Positions 1-6,826 of a DNA stretch of 64,000 nucleotides are shown in pieces. Source of the DNA: Eikenella corrodens (lineage in GTDB: Bacteria > Pseudomonadota > Gammaproteobacteria > Burkholderiales > Neisseriaceae). Position numbers and translations under genes: made by a program. The notes beneath the pieces were generated by a model. The model ran no database searches, was not told the DNA's origin, and was given only the letters and a program-made list of their open reading frames with translations. The stretch lies in NCBI RefSeq assembly GCF_900187105.1, contig NZ_LT906482.1:1302001-1366000 (forward strand), written 5' to 3'. Every line of letters starts with the position of its first letter. Position 1 is the first letter of the stretch.

Positions 1-1
1 A

Positions 2-607
2 GTAGAGAAAGCATCCGCCGCCGTCATTGACGCCACCATTATTCAGACCGCCGGCAGCAAACAGCGTCAGGCCATAGAAGTCGATGAAGAAGGACAAGTC
101 AGCGGCCAAACCACACCGAGTAAAGATAAAGATGCCCGTTGGACAAAGAAAAACGGCCTCTACAAACTCGGTTACAAACAACATACCCGTACCGATGAGG
201 AAGGCTATATCGAGAAACTGCACATTACCCCCGCCAATACCCATGAGTGCAACCACCTGTTGCCTTTGCTGGAAGGAATAGCCAAAGACACAACCGTCTA
301 TGCCGATAAAGGCTACGACAGTGCGGAAAACCGGCAACATCTGGAAGAGCGTCGACTGCAGGATGGCATTATGCGCAAAGCCCACCGCAACCGCCCGCTG
401 ACGGAAGCGCAAACCAAACGCAACCGATATTTGTCGAAGACCCGTTATGTGGTCGAACAAAGCTTCGGTACGTTGCACCGTAAATTCCGCTACGCGCGGG
501 CAGCCTATTTCGGACTGATTAAAGTGAGTGCGCAAAGCCATCTGAAGGCGATGTGTTTAAACCTGTTGAAAGCGGCTAACAGGCTAAGTGTGCCTGTTGC
601 CGCCTAA
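2..607 (+). CDS. IS5-family transposase, 5' end outside the window
   Basis: An open frame runs in from the left edge and stops at 607 (about 201 residues visible). The DDE catalytic triad can be placed: D in VIDATIIQTAG near the left edge, D in VYADKGYDSAENRQ, and E in VEQSFGTLHRKFRYA near the C-terminus, the usual IS5-group spacing. The Y..KGYD block and the ending resemble neisserial IS1106-type transposases. The left inverted repeat is not visible and I could not place the right one with confidence; it should lie shortly after the stop, around 610-700. The family call is strong; the exact element name is not known. Confidence 0.9.
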   Translation, partial: VEKASAAVIDATIIQTAGSKQRQAIEVDEEGQVSGQTTPSKDKDARWTKKNGLYKLGYKQHTRTDEEGYIEKLHITPANTHECNHLLPLLEGIAKDTTVYADKGYDSAENRQHLEERRLQDGIMRKAHRNRPLTEAQTKRNRYLSKTRYVVEQSFGTLHRKFRYARAAYFGLIKVSAQSHLKAMCLNLLKAANRLSVPVAA

Positions 608-648
608 AAGGCGGCCCGGATGCCTGATTATCGGGTATCCGGGGAGGA

Positions 649-1164
649 TTAAGGAGGTATTTGGGTAAAACAGGAGGTATTGGGGGAGGGAAATAGCCGA
701 AAACCTGTGTTTGGGTTCTGGCTGTCAGCGAAAAGGTGAAGAGAGGTATTTTGCAAAGGTCTCATCTGGTCTTTCCGCGGGTTGTAGCGGTTGCTCTGAT
801 ACTTCTCGTCATCCCCCCGCACTTTCAGCAGCAGGATGCCGTCCACATTGTCCGCCGTGCGGTAGATCTTCTCGCCGGCGTTTTGGCACAGCTGGTCGAA
901 ACGGGCTTTGGCGGGATCGTAGCGTTTGCGCCATTCGGCCACTTTTTCGGCATTCTCCCGCTCTTCCTGCCAGACGAGCGCTTTAGGAAACAGAAAAAAC
1001 AGCGCTGCCACAACAAGCCCGGGAGCTGGCAACAGCCATGGGTATTTCTTCAAAAACTTGGGCTGGGCTTTGTAGCATAGAAAGATCGAGCCTAGCGCAC
1101 ATACCAGCATCGTGCCCCAATACAGCATGGCGATTAATTGGGTGATGTCTCTTAACGTGATCAT
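649..1164 (-). CDS. Hypothetical inner-membrane protein, probably C-terminally truncated
   Basis: I chose the ATG at 1162-1164 (MITLRDITQL) because codons further upstream run into the terminal repeat of the neighbouring IS. The 171-residue product has two hydrophobic N-terminal segments (about residues 8-30 and 43-62) and then a charged soluble region with KARFDQLCQNAGEKIYRTADNVDGILLLKV. That block recalls a widespread neisserial hypothetical family. After it the protein loses recognisable character and ends in a low-complexity tail facing the IS5 element. I infer that the original 3' end was replaced when the IS5 element inserted. Function unknown. Confidence 0.55.
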   Translation of the reverse strand: MITLRDITQLIAMLYWGTMLVCALGSIFLCYKAQPKFLKKYPWLLPAPGLVVAALFFLFPKALVWQEERENAEKVAEWRKRYDPAKARFDQLCQNAGEKIYRTADNVDGILLLKVRGDDEKYQSNRYNPRKDQMRPLQNTSLHLFADSQNPNTGFRLFPSPNTSCFTQIPP

Positions 1165-1179
1165 GTTTTTCCTAGTTAA

Positions 1180-1913
1180 TTTTGTTTGGGGCTGTCCTAG
1201 ATAACCAGGAATATTCAAAATTGATTAAAATATTCCTATGAGAAAAAGTCGCCTCAGCCAGCCCGTTCAAAACAAACTGATCGAATTGTTCGTTGCAGGA
1301 GCAACCGCCCGTACTGCCGCCGAATTGGCCGGAGTCAATAAAAACACCGCTGCCTACTACTTTCACCGTTTACGCTTGCTTATCTTTAATCGTTGCGAAC
1401 ACTTGGAAATGTTTGATGGCGAAGTAGAAGCAGATGAAAGCTATTTTGGCGGCTGCCGCAAAGGCAAACGCGGTCGCGGAGCAGCCGGAAAAGTGGTGGT
1501 ATTCGGACTGTTGAAGCGTAACGGTAAGGTTTACACCGTTACCGTGGCCAATACTCAGTCGGCTACCCTGCTGCCGATTATCCGGGAGAAGGTAAGGCCG
1601 GACAGTGTGGTCTATACTGATTGCCACAGTGCCTACAATGTATTGGATGTTAGCGAGTTTAACCACTTGCGCATCAATCACCGCACCTGTTTTGCAGACA
1701 GGCAAAACCACATTAACGGGATTGAGAACTTCTGGAGTCAGGCCAAACGCCATTTGCGTAAATTCAACGGCATTCCGAAAAAGCATTTCGAACTGTATTT
1801 GAAAGAGTGCGAATGGCGATTTAACAACAATGAAATGAAATCTCAAATTGCCATGTTAAAACAAATGGTAAAAGATAGTCTAACCTAGTTATCTAGGACA
1901 GCCCCTTTTGTTT
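1180..1913 (+). mobile_element. Complete IS1595-family (IS1016-like) insertion sequence with target duplication
   Basis: The element spans 1188-1905. Its ends are perfect 18-bp inverted repeats: GGGGCTGTCCTAGATAAC at 1188-1205 and its reverse complement at 1888-1905. It is flanked by a perfect 8-bp direct repeat, TTTTGTTT, at 1180-1187 and 1906-1913, which is the target-site length expected for this family. The single transposase gene is intact, so the copy looks recent and potentially active. Confidence 0.95.
1238..1888 (+). CDS. IS1595-family transposase
   Basis: The 216-residue protein has an N-terminal helix-turn-helix region (TARTAAELAGVNKNTAAYYFHRL, about residues 24-46) followed by a DDE-type catalytic core. 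Recognisable blocks are EADESYFGG with the first acidic residue, the basic stretch KGKRGRGAAGKVVVFG, VVYTDCHSAYNVLD with the second aspartate, and HINGIENFWSQAKRHLRKFNG with the third catalytic position. Length and motif order are normal for the IS1016 group. The gene almost fills the element, and its stop falls at the start of the right inverted repeat. It differs clearly in sequence from the two other IS1595 transposases in this window. Confidence 0.93.
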   Translation: MRKSRLSQPVQNKLIELFVAGATARTAAELAGVNKNTAAYYFHRLRLLIFNRCEHLEMFDGEVEADESYFGGCRKGKRGRGAAGKVVVFGLLKRNGKVYTVTVANTQSATLLPIIREKVRPDSVVYTDCHSAYNVLDVSEFNHLRINHRTCFADRQNHINGIENFWSQAKRHLRKFNGIPKKHFELYLKECEWRFNNNEMKSQIAMLKQMVKDSLT

Positions 1914-2015
1914 TGCCCGGCAGCAGCATATCCGGAATCTTAGAGGCTACCTGAAAACCTTTCCTTTGCTCTTTACCAATCTTCACCGCTTGTTTTCAGG
2001 TAGCCCAATACCCGT

Positions 2016-2070
2016 CAAACAAAAACACCGCTGTGCGCAGCATGAAGGGCATGCTGGCGGCAGCGGTGTT
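2016..2070 (-). terminator. Rho-independent terminator downstream of ribF
   Basis: On the minus strand, the 9-bp arms ACACCGCTG (2061-2069) and CAGCGGTGT (2025-2033) can pair and are followed by a T-rich run (A-rich on the plus strand at 2016-2025). It lies about 120 nt after the ribF stop. The loop is long (27 nt) and partly self-complementary. Confidence 0.6.
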
Positions 2071-2188
2071 GTTGTGTGGTACGGCGGTACGGCGTGTTCG
2101 CGGGGGAATCCATTTGGGCTCCGGATTGGGTCGTATCGGTACGGCATGGTAGCCTGCGGGGGCGGCGGCTGGCAAGCCGATGGCGGGG

Positions 2189-3127
2189 CTATCGCTGGTG
2201 TTGCACCAGCCAATCGCTGGCTTGGGCGATGTCGGCGGCGATTTGCGCCTGCAGCTCGGGCAGGCCGGGGAATTTGGCTTCGTCGCGCAGTTTGTGCAGG
2301 AAGTCGATGCACAGGCGTTGGCCGTAGAGTTGGTCGGCAAAGTCGAACAGGTGGGCTTCCAGTTTTTGTGTGGGCAGGCTGGATACGGTGGGGTTTCGGC
2401 CGAAGCTGGCCACGCCGTAGCGTGTGCCGAATGTGCCGTGGGCGGCGATGACGAATACGCCGCAGAGGGGGTAGCGGTGCGGGGGGAGGTGGAGGTTGGC
2501 GGTGGGGCAGCCGATGGTGCGGCCGAGCTTGGCGCCGTGTTTCACGCGGCCGCTGAGGGAATAGGGGTGGCCGAGCAGGCTTTCGGCGTAGCCGAGGCGG
2601 CCTTCGCTGAGGGCTTGGCGCACGAGGGTGCTGCTGGCACGCACGTCTTGCACCATCACGGAGGGGGTGCGCTCGGTGGTGAATTCGGGGCAGCGGCTGA
2701 GGAGGCTGAAATCGCCTTGGCGGCCGGCGCCGAAGCGGAAGTCGTCGCCGATGAGCAGGTGGCGGGTGTGCAGCTGTTCGATGAGCAGGTGTTGGATGAA
2801 GTCGGCGGCGGATACGGCTGCGAGGCCGGCGTTGAAACGCAGCACCCATACGGCATCGAGGCAGCCGGTGTCGCGCAGCAGGCGCAGTTTTTCGCGCAGG
2901 GGGCTGAGGCGGAAGGGTTTTTCCACGCTGCGCTGCCGGCTGAAAAATTCTTGCGGCTGGGGCTCGAATACGATGGCCACGGCGGCGAGGCCGCGCTCGT
3001 CGGCTTCATGGCGCAGGCGTTCGAGGATATGGCGGTGGCCGAGGTGGACGCCGTCGAAATTGCCGATGGTAACGGCGCTGCCGTGCGGGTGCGGGCGGAA
3101 TACGGTGTTGCCGAAGCGGATGTTCAT
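2189..3127 (-). CDS. ribF: Bifunctional riboflavin kinase / FAD synthetase
   Basis: RibF phosphorylates riboflavin to FMN and adenylylates FMN to FAD in the cytoplasm. The 312-residue protein has the family's normal length. The N-terminal nucleotidyltransferase half shows TIGNFDGVHLGH (20-31), IGDDFRFG (127-134) and SSTLVR (165-170). The C-terminal kinase half shows GRTIGCPTANL (202-212), GRNPT (243-247) and LEAHLFDF (256-263). The start MNIRFGN places the HIGH-like motif where expected. The gene stands alone, with a terminator-like hairpin downstream and DUS copies upstream near 3207 and 3271. No FMN riboswitch is apparent upstream. Confidence 0.97.
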   Translation of the reverse strand: MNIRFGNTVFRPHPHGSAVTIGNFDGVHLGHRHILERLRHEADERGLAAVAIVFEPQPQEFFSRQRSVEKPFRLSPLREKLRLLRDTGCLDAVWVLRFNAGLAAVSAADFIQHLLIEQLHTRHLLIGDDFRFGAGRQGDFSLLSRCPEFTTERTPSVMVQDVRASSTLVRQALSEGRLGYAESLLGHPYSLSGRVKHGAKLGRTIGCPTANLHLPPHRYPLCGVFVIAAHGTFGTRYGVASFGRNPTVSSLPTQKLEAHLFDFADQLYGQRLCIDFLHKLRDEAKFPGLPELQAQIAADIAQASDWLVQHQR

Positions 3128-3300
3128 GGCGGGCGGGGTGGGAAAAAGGGGCTATTGTAGCGGGAAGGGCGGATTAAAGCACCCGGTGCGGTATGAGTGG
3201 CGATAAGGCTACCTGAAACTTTCGGCCTGGCGGGACGCCTTGTGTTGATTTGCACGGCGTTGCAGCGGAGGTTTTCAGGTAGCCTTTCTGTTTCCGCTTG

Positions 3301-4113
3301 TTATGCGGCGGCTTCGGTATCCCAGCTCAGGAGTGCCCATTTCATGGCGAAGGGGGCTTCGGCGAATTGGCTGTGGTGGCGCTGGAAGAATTGGGTGAGG
3401 AGTTGGGTGTGTTCGGGGGTGAGCGTGCCGTAGGCGGCGGCCATGCGCTGCAGGAAGTCGGGCAGTTGGGTGCAGTCGGCGAGGCGGCCGGGGGTGGTGA
3501 TGTAGCTGAGGATGGGGTCGTAGCCCATTTGATAGAGGATGTTGAGGGCGTAGATGTAGCTGGGGTAGGGGCTGCGCTCTTGGCCGAGCAGGCGGCTGAT
3601 TTGGGGCGGGTTGAAATGGCCGTCGGCGAGGATGGTGAAATACACGCTGCGGCGGGCGTGGGCGCTGAGTTTGGCAAAGAGGGCGGCGAGGTCGCGGTCA
3701 AGCCCGCTGCGGGAGGAAACGACGATGTCGCACACGGGCACGTTGTGCCAGCTGTCTTCTTTGCTCAGGTGGATGGGGGTGATGTTGACGAGGCCGGCGG
3801 CTTGGGCGTTGCTTTCCAAACAACGGAGCATGCCGCTGCTGTAGTCGAGGCCGTAGAGGCGCTGCACTTTGGGGGCGAGGCGCAGGGCGAGGGTGCCGGG
3901 GCCGCAGCCGACGTCGAGCAGGGTGTCGCCGGGGCGGAGGTGCATTCGGGCGATAAAGGCATCGGCGTAGGGGCTGGGCTGGAGGATTTTGGCGCTGAAG
4001 CTGGGGGCTTTGTCGTCCCATTCGGCGGCGGGCTTTTCGCTGAAGCCGAGTTCGGCCATGCGATCGCAGTAGACGGCGGCGAAGTCGATGGGCAGGGGGC
4101 GGTGGTGGGGCAT
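3301..4113 (-). CDS. Class I SAM-dependent methyltransferase
   Basis: The chosen start is MPHHRPLPIDF (ATG at 4111-4113), because the longer frame reads through a DUS copy just upstream. The 270-residue product carries the SAM-binding motif I, LLDVGCGPGTLALRLAP (about residues 65-81), then a motif II-like acidic turn LYGLDYSSGML, as in the Rossmann-fold methyltransferases. The substrate cannot be read from the sequence; the region after the SAM fold (PYPSYIYALNILYQMGY) does not match an RNA- or protein-methylase signature I know. The gene lies between ribF and the exported four-cysteine cluster, all on the minus strand. Confidence 0.75.
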   Translation of the reverse strand: MPHHRPLPIDFAAVYCDRMAELGFSEKPAAEWDDKAPSFSAKILQPSPYADAFIARMHLRPGDTLLDVGCGPGTLALRLAPKVQRLYGLDYSSGMLRCLESNAQAAGLVNITPIHLSKEDSWHNVPVCDIVVSSRSGLDRDLAALFAKLSAHARRSVYFTILADGHFNPPQISRLLGQERSPYPSYIYALNILYQMGYDPILSYITTPGRLADCTQLPDFLQRMAAAYGTLTPEHTQLLTQFFQRHHSQFAEAPFAMKWALLSWDTEAAA

Positions 4114-4171
4114 GAGACTACCTGAAAGTGGTGTCAGGCTGGAGGGGGTGGATTGTTGCGGGACTACCAAC

Positions 4172-4474
4172 TCAGCGCACGGGATAACGGCGGACGCAGC
4201 TGTTTGCGGCAGCGCTCATCTGGCGTTCGAGGACGGGATTGCTTTGGCCTCGGTCGTAGGCGGTGGTAACGCGTTGCCATTCGCGGGCGCTGTAGCGGCT
4301 GCGCAGTGTGTCGTAGGTGCAGGCGCATAGGCGGCGCAGCTGGGCGGTGTTGGTACGACTGTTGAACCGCGAGGTGCATTGGGCGATGAAGCCACTGCGG
4401 GAAGTGCCGACCGCGGAATTGGAGGCGCAGGCGGTAAGGGCGAGTAGAACGGATAGAAAGAGGATGGGTTTCAT
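4172..4474 (-). CDS. Small lipoprotein with one four-cysteine domain (cluster member 1)
   Basis: The 100-residue protein has a lipoprotein signal peptide with lipobox LTAC (cleavage before Cys16). The mature part is a single compact domain: FIAQC, then LCACTYDTLRSRY, then a C-terminal NSCVRRYPVR. The four cysteines (C, C-A-C, C) and the aromatic residues around them are shared with the next three upstream genes. Adjacent pairs of cysteines could form disulfides in the periplasm, but this is an inference. I do not recognise the family by name. It is the last gene of the four-gene minus-strand run at 4172-5911. Confidence 0.8.
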   Translation of the reverse strand: MKPILFLSVLLALTACASNSAVGTSRSGFIAQCTSRFNSRTNTAQLRRLCACTYDTLRSRYSAREWQRVTTAYDRGQSNPVLERQMSAAANSCVRRYPVR

Positions 4475-4498
4475 AGCGGGTTTCCTTGGTAGCTGTGG

Positions 4499-4538
4499 TT
4501 TTCAGGTAGCCTCTGCCGGCTTGAGGCTACCTGAAAAA
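4499..4538 (-). terminator. Inverted DUS pair acting as terminator after the two-domain lipoprotein gene
   Basis: TTCAGGTAGCCT (4501-4512) and AGGCTACCTGAA (4524-4535) form a 12-13 bp stem with an 11-nt loop and a T-run on the minus strand. It lies 17 nt downstream of the stop at 4555. Confidence 0.7.
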
Positions 4539-4554
4539 GGGTTGGGGCTGAAAC

Positions 4555-5121
4555 TCAGCGGGAGAGGTGGCGGCGCACGCAGGTATTGGCGGCTTCATTC
4601 ATGCGGCGGTTGAGCACGGGATCGCGGTCGGGGTTGGTGTCGTTGTTGATATGTTGCTGCCATTGGGCGGTGGTGTAGCGGCTGCGCAGGGTGTCGTAGG
4701 TGCAGGCGCAGATGCGGCGAGTTTGGGCGGGGGTGCCGATGTTGCGGGAAGTGCAGAGATCGAGGAAGGCGCTGCGGTGGCTGGCAATGCTGCGGCGGTT
4801 GGGGTTGGCATTGGCGTTGGGGCGGGCGGCACATTGGCGCACGCTGCTGATGAAATAGCGGCCCAGCGGGGTGTTGGGGTTGGCGGGCTGGCGAATCCAG
4901 TTGTGGCCGTAGCGGCTGCTGACTTTGTCGTAGGCGCAAGCGCAAACGTCGGCGGCTTGGTTGGGGGTCATCCGCCATTCGGCGGCGTTGTCGGCGCAGG
5001 CGTTGACGAAGCTGCTGCGCGGGGTGGTGGGAGCTTGGTTGGCAGTATTGCTGCCGGTGGTTTGGCAGGCGGCGAGGGCGGTGAGGACAAGTACTGCGGG
5101 GAACAGTCGGCGAATAAGCAT
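4555..5121 (-). CDS. Lipoprotein with two tandem four-cysteine domains (cluster member 2)
   Basis: The 188-residue protein starts with a lipoprotein signal peptide (lipobox LAAC, Cys19). Two copies of the cluster's domain follow. Copy one has FVNACADN, VCACAYDKVSSRYG and VRQCAARP. Copy two has FLDLCTSR, ICACTYDTLRSRYT and ANTCVRRHLSR. A linker of repeated Asn/Ala/Pro separates them. Copy two is closest in sequence to the single domain of the downstream gene at 4172-4474, which suggests duplication within the cluster. Expected location is the outer or inner membrane surface facing the periplasm; function is unknown. Confidence 0.8.
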   Translation of the reverse strand: MLIRRLFPAVLVLTALAACQTTGSNTANQAPTTPRSSFVNACADNAAEWRMTPNQAADVCACAYDKVSSRYGHNWIRQPANPNTPLGRYFISSVRQCAARPNANANPNRRSIASHRSAFLDLCTSRNIGTPAQTRRICACTYDTLRSRYTTAQWQQHINNDTNPDRDPVLNRRMNEAANTCVRRHLSR

Positions 5122-5151
5122 GATGAGTTTCCTTAAGCAGTGGGGTTTGTG

Positions 5152-5194
5152 TTTTCAGGTAGCCTTTATGATGACGGAAAGGCTACCTGAAAAT
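5152..5194 (-). terminator. Inverted DUS pair downstream of the 5216-5521 gene
   Basis: TTCAGGTAGCCT (5154-5165) and AGGCTACCTGAA (5180-5191) can pair around a 14-nt loop, with a T-run on the minus strand. The gene upstream ends at 5216. Confidence 0.65.
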
Positions 5195-5215
5195 TGGGTT
5201 TGAATCATGCCGCAT

Positions 5216-5521
5216 TTATCGGGACATATGGCGGGAGACGCATTGCCGGGTGGCGGTGTCGATGAAGCGGGTGAGTTCGGGTTTGTTACCGATGTCTTGG
5301 CTGTCGAGGGCTTGCGGCCAGTTGCTGCCGTAGCGGCTGCTGATTTGGTCGAAAGTGCAGGCGCAGATATTGGCTGCAGATTGGCGGGAAATGCCGGTGG
5401 TTGCGGTTTCGCCAGTGCAGCGGCTGATAAACAAATCGCGCGTGCTGTAGGTGGGGCCATTGGCGGCGGCGCTAGGGATGAGGGCGAGCAGGAATAGGGC
5501 GGGGAGGAGTTTTTTAAACAT
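5216..5521 (-). CDS. Small secreted protein with one four-cysteine domain (cluster member 3)
   Basis: The 101-residue protein has a cleavable signal peptide (MFKKLLPALFLLALIPSAAA, probable cleavage after AAA at residue 20) and no lipobox. The mature domain repeats the cluster pattern: FISRCTGE, ICACTFDQISSRYGSNW and TRQCVSRHMSR. The ISSRYG.NW stretch matches the first domain of cluster member 2 most closely. It is probably a soluble periplasmic or secreted protein stabilised by disulfides. Function unknown. Confidence 0.78.
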   Translation of the reverse strand: MFKKLLPALFLLALIPSAAANGPTYSTRDLFISRCTGETATTGISRQSAANICACTFDQISSRYGSNWPQALDSQDIGNKPELTRFIDTATRQCVSRHMSR

Positions 5522-5593
5522 AATATTTTGATGTGGATGAGTGAAGAATAAAAATTAGGCAGCCTGCAAAACAGCGGGCTGCCTGTGTGCCGT

Positions 5594-5911
5594 TTAGCGG
5601 TGGTTGAGGTGGCGATTGATGCACGCTTCGGTGTTGCGGCGCATACGGCTTTCAAACTGCGGGTCGTTGCCGGTGCGGTCGTAGGCATCCAGCGTGGCTT
5701 TCCAGCGGGTGCCGTATTGTTTGCCGGTTTCGTCGAAGGTGCAGGAGCAGAGGGTGCGGGCCATTTGCTGGTTCAGGGAGCTGCCTCCGGAAGTGGCGGA
5801 TTGTGTACAGGCGCTCACGAATTCGTTGCGCATTTGCTGCAGGGTTTTGGCCTGGGCGGCAGGAGCGGCAACGGCGGCCAATACGGCTGCGGCAAACAGA
5901 TATTTTTTCAT
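5594..5911 (-). CDS. Small secreted protein with one four-cysteine domain (cluster member 4)
   Basis: The start at 5909-5911 (MKKYLFAAAVLAAVAAPAAQA) gives a textbook signal peptide with an AQA cleavage site and an AAGGA-like ribosome site upstream; the longer frame adds an unlikely 38-residue leader. The 105-residue protein carries the divergent copy of the domain: FVSACTQS, LCSCTFDETGKQYGTRW and EACINRHLNHR. The C-S-C replaces the C-A-C of the other members. It is the first gene of the minus-strand run, and a promoter should lie in 5912-6024. Confidence 0.78.
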   Translation of the reverse strand: MKKYLFAAAVLAAVAAPAAQAKTLQQMRNEFVSACTQSATSGGSSLNQQMARTLCSCTFDETGKQYGTRWKATLDAYDRTGNDPQFESRMRRNTEACINRHLNHR

Positions 5912-6024
5912 TTGTGATTTCCTTTTGAAATATGATGAATGAGGAACGAAGCCGCATTGTGCCGTTTGGCGGGGGAGTTGTCTATAGCCGAAGTGCTTTA
6001 TAGAGAGAACATTCGGGCGGGGCA

Positions 6025-6076
6025 AAGGCTACCTGAAAACATGATTCGGTTGAAACCATATTTTCAGGTAGCCTTA
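6025..6076. repeat. Inverted DUS pair between cluster and mop gene
   Basis: AGGCTACCTGAA (6026-6037) and TTCAGGTAGCCT (6063-6074) face each other 25 nt after the stop of the Mop gene, so it may serve as that gene's terminator on the minus strand. Confidence 0.6.
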
Positions 6077-6100
6077 TGGTGGCTCTTGTTTGGATGATTG

Positions 6101-6529
6101 TTAAGCGACTACGCCCAAAATCACGCTGCCGGCTTTGAAAATGGCGGTAACACTTTGGCCGGGGTGCAAATCGAGGGTTTCGGTGCTTTGCATGGTGATG
6201 CCGGCAGTGAGGATGAGGCCGCCGCCGATGTCGACGGACACAATGGAGTTCACCGCGCCGCGTTCAACATGGGTAATTTGGCCGCTGAGCTGGTTGCGGG
6301 CGGAGAGTTTCATCGGGTGCAAGTCGGTAGCCACGATGATGTTGCCGGCTTTGATGAGGGCGGTGGCGATACCGCCTTCGGCCAGGCCGAGCTCGCGGCA
6401 GCTTTCTTCGGTTACGGTGGCTACCAGCTCGGCGCCATTTTCAAGTACAAGCGTGATTTCACTGGTTACCGGGCCGTGTTTGATAGATTTGATTTTGCCA
6501 CTGAATTGGTTGCGTGCGCTGGTTTTCAT
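6101..6529 (-). CDS. Molybdate-binding Mop/TOBE two-domain protein (molbindin)
   Basis: The start MKTSARNQFSG (ATG at 6527-6529) follows a good AAGGA ribosome site. The 142-residue product is two Mop (TOBE) domains in tandem, each beginning S-A-R-N-Q-(F/L)-S-G (residues 3-10 and about 74-81) and ending in the ALIKAGNIIVAT / AIFKAGSVILGV pattern. Proteins of this type bind molybdate or tungstate in the cytoplasm and store or buffer it. The gene is divergent from narG, whose product needs a molybdenum cofactor, so a role in supplying molybdate for nitrate reductase is likely. ModE-like DNA binding is not expected because no helix-turn-helix domain is present. Confidence 0.88.
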   Translation of the reverse strand: MKTSARNQFSGKIKSIKHGPVTSEITLVLENGAELVATVTEESCRELGLAEGGIATALIKAGNIIVATDLHPMKLSARNQLSGQITHVERGAVNSIVSVDIGGGLILTAGITMQSTETLDLHPGQSVTAIFKAGSVILGVVA

Positions 6530-6826
6530 GGTGGATTTTCCTTTTGTAGCGGGTAGATAAAGTGTGCATTCTAACTGATTTGTACTGAGTTTAAATTGGG
6601 CTGCTGCAAAAACCATCCAAAAGGCTGAGCTATCTAATCCTTTCGAACTAGACAAGGCTTAGTCTAATGAATGGCTGTTAAACCTGTTGGAAGCATGTTT
6701 TTTGCTGCTTGCTTGTTTTATAGTTCAATCCACTGAGTATAAAAGTATTTCGGTTTTGAGAATAGCTTTGCACAGGAAGGCCTTTGCACGGTTTTTGCTG
6801 GCAAAGCATACACATAGGGATCGCAC

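Noticed and set aside
6656-6826. FNR box upstream of narG
   Set aside because: TTG...TTCAA-like pieces occur, but none has the TTGAT-N4-ATCAA spacing, so I do not report one.
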